Notes under the pieces: generated by a model
What the model was told of the DNA's origin: nothing
What the model saw: the letters and a program-made list of their open reading frames with translations, nothing else
Databases searched by the model: none
Shown: one piece after another, positions 35,401 through 50,360 of the stretch
How the letters are laid out: each line of letters begins with the position of its first letter
Numbering within the stretch: position 1 is the stretch's first letter
Position numbers and translations under genes: made by a program
Assembly: GCA_963995525.1 (NCBI GenBank)
Contig: OZ023212.1
Span: 8,102,898 to 8,166,897, forward strand
Source of the DNA: Escarpia spicata
Taxonomy: Eukaryota > Annelida > Polychaeta > Sabellida > Siboglinidae
DNA: 64,000 nucleotides
Reading direction: 5' to 3'

Positions 35401-38400
35401 TGGAAAGAAAGAACAGAACGAGTGGTTCAACAATACTGTACATGACACTCAACCTCAAGATAAAGAAACATACATTACAACTGATGGAAAGAAAGAACAG
35501 AACGAATGGTTCAACAATACTGTACATGACACTCAACCGCAAGATAAAGCAACATATATTATAACTGATGGAAAGAAAGAACAGAACGAGTGGTTCAACA
35601 ATACTGTACATGACACTCAACCGCAAGATAAAGAAACATACATTACAAGTGATGGAAAGAAAGAACAGAACGAGTGGTTCAACAATACTGTACATGACAC
35701 TCAACCTCAAGATAAAGAAACATACATTACAACTGATGGAAAGAAAGAACAGAACGAGTGGTTCGACAATACTGTACATGACACTCAACCGCAAGATAAA
35801 GAAACATATATTACAACTGATGGAAAGAAAGAACAGAACGAGTGGTTCGACAATACTGTACATGACACTCAACCGCAAGATAAAGCAACATACATTACAA
35901 CTGATGGATAGAAAGAACAGAACGAGTGGTTCGACAATACTGTATATGATACTCAACCGCAAGATAAAGAAACATACATTACAACTGATGGAAAGAAAGA
36001 ACAGAACGAGTGGTTCGACAATACTGTACATGACACTCAACCGCAAGATAAAGAAACATACATTACAACTGATGGAAAGAAAGAACAGAACGAGTGGTTC
36101 AACAATACTGTACATGACACTCAACCGCAAGATAAAGAAACATACATTACAAGTGATGGAAAGAAAGAACAGAACGAGTGGTTCAACAATACTGTACATG
36201 ACACTCAACCGCAAGATAAAGAAACATACATTACAACTGATGGATAGAAAGAACAGAACGAGTGGTTCAACAATACTGTATATGACACTCAACCTCAAGA
36301 TAAAGAAACATACATTACAACTGATGGAAAGAAAGAACAGAACGAGTGGTTCAGCAATACTGTATATGACACTCAACCGCAAGATAAAGAAACATATATT
36401 ACAACTGATGGAAAGAAAGAACAGAACGAGTGGTTCAACAATACTGTATATGACACTCAACCGCAAGATAAAGAAACATACATTACAACTGGTGGAAAGA
36501 AAGAACAGAACGAGTGGTTCAGCAATACTGTACATGACACTCAACCGCAAGATAAAGAAACATACATTACAAGTGATGGAAAGAAAGAACAGAACGAGTG
36601 GTTCGACAATACTGTACATGACACTCAACCGCAAGATAAAGAAACATACATTACAACTGATGGATAGAAAGAACAGAACGAGTGGTTCGACAATACTGTA
36701 CATGACACTCAACCGCAAGATAAAGAAACATACATTACAACTGATGGAAAGAAAGAACAGAACGAGTGGTTCGACAATACTGTACATGACACTCAACCGC
36801 AAGATAAAGAAACATACATTACAACTGATGGAAAGAAAGAACAGAACGAGTGGTTCAACAATACTGTATATGACACTCAACCGCAAGATAAAGAAACATA
36901 CATTACAGCTGATGGAAAGAAAGAACAGAACGAGTGGTTCAACAATACTGTACATGACACTCAACCGCAAGATAAAGAAACATACATTACAGCTGATGGA
37001 AAGAAAGAACAGAACGAGTGGTTCAACAATACTGTATTTGACACTCAACCGCAAGATAAAGAAACATACATTACAACTGATGGATAGAAAGAACAGAACG
37101 AGTGGTTCGACAATACTGTACATGACACTCAACCTCAAGATAAAGAAACATACATTACAACTGATGGAAAGAAAGAACAGAACGAGTGGTTCGACAATAC
37201 TGTACATGACACTCAACCTCAAGATAAAGAAACATACATTACAACTGATGGAAAGAAAGAACAGAACGAGTGGTTCGACAATACTGTACATGACACTCAA
37301 CCTCAAGATAAAGAAACATACATTACAACTGATGGAAAGAAAGAACAGAACGAGTGGTTCAACAATACTGTATATGACACTCAACCGCAAGATAAAGAAA
37401 CATACATTACAACTGTTGGAAAGAAAGAACAGAACGAGTGGTTCGACAATATTGTACATGACACTCAACCTCAAGATAAAGAAACATACATTACAACTGA
37501 TGGAAAGAAAGAACAGAACGAGTGGTTCGACAATACTGTACATGACACTCAACCTCAAGATAAAGAAACATACATTACAACTGATGGAAAGAAAGAACAG
37601 AACGAGTGGTTCGACAATACTGTACATGACACTCAACCGCAAGATAAAGAAACATACATTACAACTGATGGATAGAAAGAACATAACGAGTGGTTCGACA
37701 ATACTGTACATGACACTCAACCTCAAGATAAAGAAACATACATTACAACTGATTGAAAGAAAGAACAGAACGAGTGGTTCGACAATACTGTACATGACAC
37801 TCAACCTCAAGATAAAGAAACATACATTACAACTGATGGATAGAAAGAACAGAACGAGTGGTTCGACAATACTGTACATGACACTCAACCTCAAGATAAA
37901 GAAACATACATTACAACTGATGGAAAGAAAGAACAGAACGAGTGGTTCAACAATACTGTATATGACACTCAACCGCAAGATAAAGAAACATACATTACAA
38001 CTGTTGGAAAGAAAGAACAGAACGAGTGGTTCGACAATATTGTACATGACACTCAACCTCAAGATAAAGAAACATACATTACAACTGATGGAAAGAAAGA
38101 ACAGAACGAGTGGTTCGACAATACTGTACATGACACTCAACCTCAAGATAAAGAAACATACATTACAACTGATGGAAAGAAAGAACAGAACGAGTGGTTC
38201 GACAATACTGTACATGACACTCAACCTCAAGATAAAGAAACATACATTACAACTGATGGAAAGAAAGAACAGAACGAGTGGTTCGACAATATTGTACATG
38301 ACACTCAACCGCAAGATAAAGAAACATACATTACAACTGATGGAAAGAAAGAACAGAACGAGTGGTTCAACAATACTGTATATGACACTCAACCGCAAGA

Positions 38401-41117
38401 TAAAGCAACACACATTACAACTGATGGAAAGAAAGAACAGAACGAGTGGTTCGACAATATTGTACATGACACTCAACCTCAAGATAAAGAAACATACATT
38501 ACAACTGATGGAAAGAAAGAACAGAACGAGTGGTTCGACAATACTGTACATGACACTCAACCTCAAGATAAAGAAACATACATTACAACTGATGGAAAGA
38601 AAGAACAGAACGAGTGGTTCGACAATACTGTACATGACACTCAACCTCAAGATAAAGAAACATACATTACAACTGATGGAAAGAAAGAACAGAACGAGTG
38701 GTTCGACAATACTGTACATGACACTCAACCTCAAGATAAAGAAACATACATTACAACTGATGGAAAGAAAGAACAGAACGAGTGGTTCGACAATACTGTA
38801 CATGACACTCAACCGCAAGATAAAGAAACATACATTACAACTGATGGAAAGAAAGAACAGAACGAGTGGTTCGACAATACTGTACATGACACTCAACCGC
38901 AAGATAAAGAAACATACATTACAACTGATGGATAGAAAGAACAGAACGAGTGGTTCGACAATACTGTACATGACACTCAACCTCAAGATAAAGAAACATA
39001 CATTACAACTGATGGAAAGAAAGAACAGAACGAGTGGTTCGACAATACTGTACATGACACTCAACCGCAAGATAAAGAAACATACATTACAACTGATGGA
39101 TAGAAAGAACAGAACGAGTGGTTCAACAATATTGTACATGACACTCAACCGCAAGATAAAGCAACACACATTACAACTGATGGAAAGAAAGAACAGAACG
39201 AGTGGTTCGACAATACTGTACATGAGACTCAACCTCAAGATAAAGAAACATACATTACAACTGATGGAAAGAAAGAACAGAACGAGTTGTTCGACAATAC
39301 TGTACATGACACTCAACCGCAAGATAAAGAAACATACATTACAACTGATGGATAGAAAGAACAGAACGAGTTGTTCGACAATACTGTACATGACACTCAA
39401 CCGCAAGATAAAGAAACATACATTACAACTGATGGATAGAAAGAACAGAACGAGTGGTTCAACAATACTGTACATGACACTCAACCGCAAGATAAAGAAA
39501 CATACATTACAACTGATGGAAAGAAAGAACAGAACGAGTTGTTCGACAATACTGTACATGCCACTCAACCGCAAGATAAAGAAACATACATTACAACTGA
39601 TGGAAAGAAAGAACAGAACGAGTGGTTCGACAATACTGTACATGACACTCAACCGCAAGATAAAGAAACATACATTACAACTGATGGATAGAAAGAACAG
39701 AACGAGTGGTTCAACAATACTGTACATGACACTCAACCGCAAGATAAAGAAACATACATTACAAGTGATGGAAAGAAAGAACAGAACGAGTGGTTCAACA
39801 ATATTGTACATGACACTCAACCTCAACATAAAGAAACATACATTACAACTGATGGAAAGAAAGAACAGAACGAGTGGTTCGACAATACTGTACATGACAC
39901 TCAACCTCAAGATAAAGAAACATACATTACAACTGATGGAAAGAAAGAACAGAACGAGTGGTTCGACAATACTGTACATGACACTCAACCTCAAGATAAA
40001 GCAACACACATTACAACTGTTGGAAAGAAAGAACAGAACGAGTGGTTCGACAATACTGTACATGACACTCAACCTCAAGATAAAGAAACATACATTACAA
40101 CTGATGGAAAGAAAGAACAGAACGAGTGGTTCGACAATACTGTACATGACACTCAACCGCAAGATAAAGCAACATACATTACAACTGATGGAAAGAAAGA
40201 ACAGAACGAGTGGTTCGACAATATTGTACATGACACTCAACCGCAAGATAAAGCAACATACATTACAACTGATGGAAAGAAAGAACAGAACGAGTGGTTC
40301 AACAATAATGTACATGACACTCAACCGCAAGATAAAGCAACATACATTACAACTGATGGAAAGAAAGAACAGAACGAGTGGTTCGACAATACTGTACATG
40401 ACACTCAACCTCAAGATAAAGAAACATACATTACAACTGATGGAAAGAAAGAACAGAACGAGTGGTTCGACAATACTGTACATGACACTCAACCGCAAGA
40501 TAAAGCAACATACATTACAACTGATGGAAAGAAAGAACAGAACGAGTGGTTCGACAATACTGTACATGACACTCAACCGCAAGATAAAGCAACATACATT
40601 ACAACTGATGGATAGAAAGAACAGAACGAGTGGTTCGACAATACTGTACATGACACTCAACCTCAAGATAAAGAAACATACATTACAACTGATGGAAAGA
40701 AAGAACAGAACGAGTGGTTCGACAATACTGTACATGACACTCAACCGCAAGATAAAGAAACATACATTACAACTGATGGAAAGAAAGAACAGAACGAGTG
40801 GTTCGACAATACTGTACATGACACTCAACCGCAAGATAAAGAAACATACATTACAACTGATGGATAGAAAGAACAGAACGAGTGGTTCGACAATACTGTA
40901 GATGACACTCAACCGCAAGATAAAGAAACATACATTACAACTGATGGAAAGAAAGAACAGAACGAGTGGTTCAGCAATACTGTACATGACACTCAACCGC
41001 AAGATAAAGAAACATACATTACAACTGATGGAAAAAAGAACAGAACGAGTGGTTCAACAATAATGTACATGACACTCAACCGCAAGATAAAAAAACATAC
41101 ATTACAACTCATATTAC

Positions 41118-41936
41118 AATTATTCGTACTCCAATGGAGCTTAGTAAATTTTATTTTACGTATTTTGAATCAGTATATCACGCCAGCAACCTCGGTGCGG
41201 AATCTAGGAGTGATCCTTGATAGTAACTTAAATTTCCGACAACACATATTTTAAACGTATCGTTGCTGTTTTTATCATATTCGTGATCTTCGCCGTATTC
41301 GCCTGTATATGTAATTTTCTGTTGCAAAGACTATTGCAACAGCTCTTGTTAGCAGCGGACTTGACTGTTGCAATTACCTCCTTTATAATATCGCTAACAA
41401 AGATATTGCAACACTTCAACGTATCCAAAATTGTCTAGCAAGAGTAATTACAAGATCTCATTTTTCTCGCTCTGTACCACTTTTAAAGTCTTTTTATTGG
41501 TTTCCTGTACGATATCGTATAATATTTAAGATCTGTACCATTATATACCATGTACTGTCCAGTAAGCAATCATCTTATTTGCATTCACTGCCTACTCCTG
41601 TAAGAAAACCCATCCAGCTTCGATCATCTAGTTCTGACCTACTTTTTGTTCCTAGAGTCAACACTAACATTGGAACTAGGGCTTTTTCTCTCTGGAATAT
41701 GCTCTCTCTTAATGTTAGATCAGTTAAAAATATTTAAAAATTCCGTCCTCATTTAAAAACGTATCTTTACCACTTTGCTTGTCCACCATAGCTTCGTAGC
41801 GCCTTGACCCCTCTGTTGACAATTGGAATGCTGCTTATGGATTTTGAGATTGACCAACCTTTTGTTTTGATGCACCTCTTAGCTTTGTTCCCAAGGATTT
41901 AGGCGCAGTAGAATTTATCTTATTATTATTAATATA
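41118..41936 (+). mobile_element. LINE (CR1/L2-like) RT C-terminal fragment and 3' end
   Basis: Begins abruptly at the satellite's last unit. One continuous frame shows the RT thumb motif VRNLGVILDSNLNFRQHI (about 41194-41251), then NYLLYNIANKDIATLQRIQN, PLLKSFYWFPVRYRIIFKI, and a C-terminal FVPRVNTNIGTRAFSLWN block, ending with TAG at 41789-41791. Premature stops occur at 41252-41254, near 41310 and near 41735. The tail to about 41936 is probably 3' UTR. This order of blocks is typical of LINE ORF2 of the CR1/L2 group. It is truncated at the 5' end and inactive. Confidence 0.85.
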
Positions 41937-42106
41937 ACGCACTACTTAATAATGTCAAGCGGCGTTGCTCGTTAGAAATTGTGTTCGAACCGCGCAATGT
42001 TGGCCTAATTTTGGCCTAATTCTATTAATCCAGTCAATCTAAGCCCAAAAGAGGGTCAACCTTAAACAAATTGCAATAGTATTATGGCGATGTTTTTAGT
42101 TAGTAT
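41937..42106. other. Short unique spacer
   Basis: No gene or repeat recognised apart from a doubled TTTTGGCCTAATT near 42000-42024. Confidence 0.5.
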
Positions 42107-42625
42107 TATTTAACAAGATTTAACCAGATTGCCATCCAGAAAATTAACTGTAGATGGCAGGTGGACAAGGAAGGAAGCCTTTTGGCTTATTAAGAGTCCA
42201 ATACTTTTTATTTACGTGTATCCCGCCCTTTAAAGGTATGTGTCGATTTTATTTTTAAACATATTCACGCTACTAGCACCAACACAATCAGGAGATAATC
42301 TGTTCCATTCATTTACAGTCCTTTGTGTGAATGAGAACTTTCTTATATATAATCTACTTTGCTCCTTTACTAATGTAACATTATGTCCTCTGGTCCTTCT
42401 ATTTTTCATAACTGAGAAAAAATATTTCTATCAATATTGTAATAACCATTCAATATTCTAAACACTTCTATCTGATCTCCTCTCAATCTCCTGGTCTCTA
42501 GTGCTGTTAAACCACATTTTTAGGCGTATTTCGTAACTAAGATCTCAGTTTTGGTATCATTTTAGTTGCTCTCCTCTGTACTCTTTCTAGCATGTATATG
42601 ACCTTCCTGCGATATGGCCTCCACG
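42107..42625 (-). mobile_element. CR1-type LINE 3' fragment
   Basis: On the minus strand it matches the 3' part of the longer copy at 47416-49640. Shared pieces include TTTAACAAGATTT at the 3' edge and TTTTATTTTTAAACATATTCA near the end of the ORF. Only the C-terminal codons and 3' UTR remain; it is cut off near 42625. Confidence 0.8.
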
Positions 42626-43430
42626 CTATATGTCTACATTACCAGAAAAGAAAACAAAATCCAACTGCAATGCAACTATACATGATAATGTCACAATAAT
42701 GGTGTCAAGACCGATATTTTCATGGTCAACGGTTAAGATAAACACATCACCAGACGTATATAACGGCTGCATGTTTGCATTTCATAAAACTTTCAGATAT
42801 CGGCCATTTTGGATCTTATTACATGCTTATCTCCAATGCAATTTTTATGCATATCTCCAATTACTTTGATTCACACCTATTGTTTATGCTTATGCTCCTA
42901 TAATAATAACAGCACGACCAACAACAACAAACACATTGAATCTCATTGTAATATTGTTGCACAACATAGAATAGATAGTTATCAATCCATATAGTTGACA
43001 GTGGTTGCATTCATACAAGTGTCTATTCAAATATTCAATATATTGCGGTGTACCATGTCGTCCCGTACAATTTGTTTGTAGAAGCATTTTGTTTTTCTAC
43101 AATGTTTCAATGTTTTAATAAATACCAATGTTGGCCAATGGGACAGTGTATTCGTGTAATGCAAGTGAAATCTGCTTAATTAATACCTCAACGCGCCATT
43201 TGTAAGCAAAATTCAGTTTATCGCAAAGCTACTCCCCATGGCGGCTAAAATTCGGGTTTCATTGTGTTTAGAAAATGATTTTCATGTTATTACTATGAAT
43301 ATAATTAAACTTGATGTATATCGTTGTATTAATCTTTCCACACCCCTTCTAATGGTGTACACCAGGTGTATAAATTGCGCAAAGAATATAGAATACTCAG
43401 CTTAAATAATGCCTTTCCCTACATTTTACT
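42626..43430. other. AT-rich stretch without recognised features
   Basis: Only short frames of ordinary composition on both strands. No repeat family recognised. Confidence 0.4.
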
Positions 43431-43434
43431 ATAA

Positions 43435-43990
43435 CAAAATTGACCGGCACCGACTTTCGACCACTTGTCATTATGGTCAGAAATGAAAATGTTCCTCCAC
43501 GTGAATCTCTGTGGACTTTTTATCTAATAATTCAGACATATAGTGCTAACTATAAAACGCCATAATTATTGCTATTACAATTTGTTTGAGGCTAAACCAT
43601 AGATTGACTGGACTAGGCCGAAAACGGGGTACATGTAAATTGCGATAATTTGCAAATGTGTATAGAATACGAATCTGACCTTAATATTAATTGCAATGAC
43701 ACTTGTTAGGAACCAGTAGACAGCTATATGCATTGCCTTTCCAATGATATACATAATCCTGATGGCATTCTCACATAAAATAAGTTATATAACATGAATT
43801 ACGTGCGCCCCGTAAATTACAGAGAGACCTACGACCACTTGACAATATGTGATAATTACAATGTTCCACCAAGTGGATTTTTGTGGACTTTTTCTGGTAA
43901 CATAAACATACAGTAGAATCTTAAAATGCTACAAACGTTACTATTGTAATTTGTTTGAGGTTGAACCATATATTGACTGGACTATATCAC
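43435..43990 (+). repeat. Diverged direct duplication, spacing about 370 bp
   Basis: Two copies share CGACCACTTG, then GTGGACTTTTT, then TTGTTTGAGG and TTGACTGGACTA, at about 43457-43618 and 43832-43987. Identity is moderate. This looks like an old tandem duplication or two copies of one unclassified interspersed repeat. Confidence 0.65.
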
Positions 43991-43999
43991 CAATGAAGA

Positions 44000-44220
44000 T
44001 TTGCTGAGTCCGACAGACTCAACATCCATGGCCACAACGAAGATGGCTGCTCACAATAGGCTTAAGCTGAACAGCCAACGGAAAAAAAGACGGAGACGAG
44101 GTCGTCCGAAGGAAACATGGAAACGAATCTTGGAAAGGGAAATGACGGCATGCGCCCTTGCGGGAAGAACCGCCTACACAACGGTGACCTATCGACAGCA
44201 GTGACGCTCTCTTTTGGAAG
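44000..44220 (+). mobile_element. LINE ORF2 C-terminal remnant (RTE-like)
   Basis: A short frame with RRRRGRPKETWKR followed by LEREM and ending at TGA 44202-44204. The basic RGRPKxTW block followed by an acidic helix is characteristic of the extreme C-terminus of several LINE polyproteins. Too short for firm classification. Confidence 0.5.
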
Positions 44221-44429
44221 CCGTATGAGCCACCTTAGGATTGAAGATAGTGATTGAGTAAGTGAATGGGTGCGTGGGGTGAGAGCCGCGGTGAGCCATA
44301 ATACCATGGCATGTCACGTTATATTGTGTTTCTAAACAGTAAAACATAGTAAACCATAGTCAGCCATGACATACCATAATGTATACCTACACATAAGAAG
44401 GTTGTAAGAAAAACCTGATTAGGAGACTG

Positions 44430-44660
44430 CTCAACAGAACAGGATATGTGCAGCGAATGGAAGAAAACCGGCTGGCAAAGAAAACAGATGCCCGGAGAGA
44501 GTTGAAGGTAAAAGGAGTCGAGGATGACGACGACTGAGTTGGGAGGACTGTGTAAAGAGAGACTTGGGGATTGGAAGAGGAGTGGCAAATGAAAGCGAAA
44601 GATAGAGGAGAGTGTAAACGGTTGGTGGACAAAGAACAGTGCAAGAGCAGAACAGAAAAT
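44430..44660 (+). mobile_element. LINE ORF2 C-terminal remnant, second fragment
   Basis: In pieces across frames: GYVQRMEENRLAKK, then a basic/acidic segment, then a DCVKRDLG piece and DRGECKRLVD. This is the same C-terminal theme as at 44000-44220 and contains at least two shifts or stops. It may be the same degraded element. Confidence 0.5.
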
Positions 44661-44664
44661 ATAA

Positions 44665-45895
44665 ATCACGGACCCTTATAGAGATGAGCCTCACACCGGA
44701 TAAAGATGCAGATAAAGAAGAGAACAACAACGCCCTTCCCGATGATTGAGTTTCTAAACCTAGGAGAATGTCAGGCTCACCAAATATGCATCTCCAACTG
44801 CGACCCACTGTTATCTCCAATTGCACCGCCTTGAAGCTCCCCAAAAACCTCCAACCAGACATAAAACATACTATCTTTTCTGGGAAGCCGCCAGTTTCAC
44901 GAATCCAGGAAAATAATTTGATATGTAGGTCTATAATTATTTTTTCCGATTAATGTTACTTCTAACTCTGTAATTTGCCTTTATATAAACGCTGATAAAT
45001 CGAAAAAAGGAATGTAATGTTGTATTTTACCGTGATCACCAGGTGGCGCCATGATTTCGTATCGATTATACGAGATCCGTGATATGGCACCACGTGTATC
45101 GCACTTAGTGATAGGCTTCTAACATGAATTTACTGTTAGAAATATTGTGAAAGAGCACTTTTGCAGGGCAATAAATCATCCTATGAAAAACATCACATTT
45201 AATTTCTAAAGGTGAACATGCGTTGGTCCGTCAGTATGTGTGCAAATCGAACTTTATATGTGTGCGTGCGTGCGTGCGTGTGTGTGTGTGTGTGTGTGTG
45301 TGTTTGTCATATATCGTAACTTTGTCATATTTTATGTCATCGCCAGATCGTGTATCTTAGCAACTCCGATAGATCATGACAAACATTGTTTTGTATTGGC
45401 GTTAGTTCCACGCAGCAACATACGTTATCAAACGTAATGCATTAACTGTCGTGATATCCCAAATGTCAGTCGTTTGTCTCATTTAACCAATGGGATATTC
45501 CATTAATAGATTATTCCTTGTTGGAGCTAAATTGGTCGTTGTATACATGGCTATACTGTTGATAAAAACAGTTTGCAGCACGGTGCTCGTTTTTGTCTAA
45601 ATGAATCATATGTGCATCCCTAATTACACTCTGCCCAATCCGCAAAACGGGAGAGGCAGCCAGCCAAAATAGCGAACTGATTACTGTTGCACACCCCTAT
45701 TACACCTACAACTTGGACTCGTCAGATAGACATCTACTCTTGTGAACAAATGAGTGTTCTTGCATTAGAGGCTAAGTTACTGTAAGCGAGACGCTGTGTG
45801 CTGGTAACCTGATTGTAGATGCGTGCACTCTGTTGAATAATATCACATCATATCATGTTTTATGCACTTCTGTGTAGGCTTACATATTATGTACG
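44665..45895. other. Gene-poor stretch with a short GT run
   Basis: Contains a (GTGC/GT)n run at about 45260-45303. No coding region or repeat family recognised elsewhere. Confidence 0.4.
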
Positions 45896-47415
<1,520 letters not shown>

Positions 47416-49640
47416 ATTAGTAATTTAACAAGATTTCACAATAATGCCACCCAGAGAATATCTCTAGATGGCAGATGGACAAGGAAGTCTTTTTGGCTTA
47501 TCGAGAGTCCAACCTTTTTTTTATCTACATGTATACCGCCCTTCTGAGGTACGTGTCAATTTTATTTTTAAACATATTCAGGCTACTAGCATCCGCACAA
47601 TCAGCAGACAATCTATTCCAATCATTATCATTTACAGTCCTTTGTGAAAAAGAGAACTTTCTTATATCTAATATACACTGCTTTTTACTGATGTGACTTT
47701 ATGTCCCATAGTCCTTCTATCTTTCTTAACTGAGAAAAAATATTTCTATCAATATTTTCATAACCATTCAATATTTTAAACACTTATGTTTGATCTCTTC
47801 TGAATCTCCTGGATTGAGAAGTGTTGTTAAACCACATTCTTTTAGGCGAATTTCATAACTAAGATCCCTCAGTTTTTGGTATCATTTTAGTCGCTCTCCT
47901 CTGTACTTTTTCTAGCATATCTTTGTGTTTCTTACGATATGGCCTCCATGCTTGTATACAGTACTCTAAAAGAGGCCTAACTGTTGTTTTGATCAGCGGT
48001 ATTATTAGTTATTGTTCCTTATACGCCATATTTCGTTTAATTAATCCAATGATTTTCTTTTCTTTTGAAGCTGCAATTCCGCACTGCTCTGACACCTTCA
48101 TATCAGCACTAATTGTTAACCCTAAGTCCTTTTCTTTCATAGCAGTACTTATTACAGTACCCCCATTGCATATAGTACATATTCGTTCCCATGTCCTGTG
48201 TGGAGGCATTTACATTTCCCAAAATTGTACATCTACAATTTTTCAGACCATTTGATAAACCTGTCAAGATAATTTTGTAAATCCTGTTTATCTCCATCAC
48301 GTTTAATCCTTCTAAAACGTTTGTATCATCCGCAAATTTCAATATCTTTCGTGTTATATCATTGTCCAAATCATCGATATATATTAAAAATAATATAGGT
48401 CTCAGTACTGATCTCTGTGGTACCCCACTAAAAATACGATTTCCAATTTGAAGCCTCCCCATCAACTACTACCCGTTGTCTTCTGTCAATCAGCCATTGT
48501 TCTATCCAGTTAAATATACTATCCCATATGCATGGGCCTTTAGTTTAAGCAGTAATCTTTGACGAGGCACTTTGTCGAAAGCTTTCTGAAAATCTGAATA
48601 TATAATATCTACTGGTGATCCTTCGTCTACCCACTTAGTGATGTGTTAAAAAAAGACATATTTGTTAAGCATGATCTCGCTTTTAGAAACCCATGTTGAG
48701 ATGGGTTTATCAAGTTATGCTTAATAAGAAAATCCACAATGTGATCTTTAATTACTCTTTCTAATAATTTGCAAATCACCGATGTTAAACTCACTGGTCA
48801 GTAGTTCTCTTACTTGTTTCTCGAACCGTTTTTAAATGACGGTGTAATTATGTGTTTTTTTCCATTCTAAATTAACCATTCCCTAGTTTATTTTCCTAGC
48901 TACAATTTCCGGGGTTACAATTAACTGTCCTAAATTGTATTATTCCGCCCCCTTGAACTTAGCCTGTGTTACTAGCAGTGAACTAATATCTTCCCTGGTA
49001 AACACCGAACTAAAGTATTCATTCAGGTCTTCTGCCATTAAGAATCCCTCTGATATTATAATTCCAGCACTATCTTCTAGAGGACCGGCCTTATACTTAA
49101 CTTTCTGTATGCTCCGAACATATGCATAAAAACTCTTCCTGTCATGTTTTATATTACGGCCTAATTCTTGTTCATAGCTTCTCTTCGAATTTCAGTTGTA
49201 GCTTGGTTAATTGCTTCTTTATAAATATTGTAGTCTTCATCATTTCGAGTGCGTACACATGACTTCCACGTCTATTTATACTTAATGTATCTAATGGCTT
49301 CTTTCGATAAGTGTTTATTTCTGGACCGTTTCCCTTGTTTTTTCAGTGGAACAAACTTATCGATGATACATTCAATTTCACTCCTTAAGATATTCCAGCA
49401 TTCTGTTGCTGTCTTATTCTTAAGTGTGTTATTCCAGGCTATCTTTTTTAAATATTTCCTCATGTCCCTATATCTTCCTTTGTGGAAGTTTCTCCTGCAC
49501 TGTTTTTGTTATACCATTATCATTTTACTTTGATGGTAAAATGAAACGGGTTGTGATCACTACTCCCCGTGGCTCACATAGCTTGGCATTGTCAACTAAT
49601 TCATTCTGTGATAACAAAACTGTCTAACACATTTTCTCCC
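47416..49640 (-). mobile_element. CR1-type LINE, 5'-truncated, reverse transcriptase remnant
   Basis: Reads on the minus strand. From its 5' side: a linker segment (KKIAWNNTLKNKTATECWN, near 49450), RT fingers pieces near 49000, the palm block SGVPQRSVLRPILFLIYIDD (near 48430-48370) followed by KILKFADDTNV carrying the catalytic FADD (near 48325), the thumb motif DLGLTISADMKVSEQC (near 48110), and the C-terminus NxFKNKIDTYLRRAVYM ending with TAG at 47525-47527. The 3' UTR reaches about 47416. Frames are broken in several places, for example between the palm and thumb pieces. The endonuclease is absent. A 3' fragment of the same family lies at 42107-42625. Confidence 0.88.
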
Positions 49641-50360
49641 CTGGTTGGTTCTGTTGCAATGTTCAACGGTTTCTGTCAGCCTCGGTATTATACAGTGCTG
49701 TCGTCTTAAGACAATGTTGACCTACTAAAAGTGTCTCTTTTAACATTAGCGTTTTTGCGGTGATACACATTTTGCGGAGGTTCAATGTCCCGCATGTGTT
49801 GCACCAAAACCCAATGTAGATGACTTGTTTGTAATAATTTGTAAATCGCAAATGTCGAGAATTGTAGACATTCGTGAACAAGAGATACGGTCACCATAAA
49901 GATTGCGTTACAAGTAAATACAAAAGTACACTTTATCCCTAGATTGTCACAACCCCGAGTTGTCAAGACGCCGGAACGGTACTGTTCCGCTCAAAGTACT
50001 ACACGTAATTGTAATTAGATTAATTAGACCGCCAAAAGGAATTATATCCACGTGATATACACAAACATGCTCGCAATAAATAATATTATAATTACTCTTC
50101 ATATGAGATGTGTTTACATAATACGTTTTATCCTCTACTAGAAACAAATTGCTCGTATCTGAAAATACTGTTTCAATGTATTTGCTGTGTCAAGTTTGGA
50201 GGTAGTTGGATACAGGGATTTTACATACGGTTTAGCGAACCTCTGTCGACGACCTTAAATGGATATTGCAATGTAATTTAATTCCTGTATGAACATTTAA
50301 CGAATAACAGTAAGTTTATATGTATCGGTTAAACATGCATAATATCAGAGGAAACTGACA
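49641..50360. other. Unique AT-rich stretch, no gene supported
   Basis: No open frame with recognisable motifs and no repeat seen on either strand. Confidence 0.4.

Larger units (their letters stand above)
13242..41108. repeat. 84-bp satellite array, about 330 tandem units (27.9 kb)
   Basis: The unit is 84 bp, measured for example between the GGAAAGAAAGAACAG motifs at 13749 and 13833. Each unit contains GAACAGAACGAGTGGTTC, AATACTGTACATGACACTC, AAGATAAAGAAACATAC and ATTACAACTGATGG. Common variants are CCT/CCG before CAAGATAAAG, TTCGAC/TTCAAC/TTCAGC, GGAAAGA/GGATAGA and TACATG/TATATG. Since 84 is a multiple of three and the consensus has no stop in several frames, both strands show very long open frames (up to about 2,900 codons on the minus strand, 32234-41002). 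No single frame is kept free of stops across the array and there is no recognisable domain, so I treat it as non-coding satellite. Occasional 83-bp units with GGAAAAAAG shift the frames. The left edge abuts a microsatellite and the right edge abuts a LINE fragment. Confidence 0.95.

Noticed and set aside
35568..40901. Plus-strand 1,777-codon open frame (repeat MTLNRKIKKHTLQLMERKNR)
   Set aside because: Also a reading of the satellite. The frame contains non-conservative L/R variation at a major polymorphic site and has no independent support.
32234..41002. A single giant minus-strand protein gene of about 2,900 codons
   Set aside because: It is the 84-bp satellite read in one frame. The same array is also widely open in two plus-strand frames, no domain or start context is seen, and stops or one-base deletions interrupt it elsewhere. 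Kept only as a testable finding.
13242..41108. CRISPR-like array
   Set aside because: Units are contiguous 84-bp repeats without unique spacers, in a eukaryotic context.
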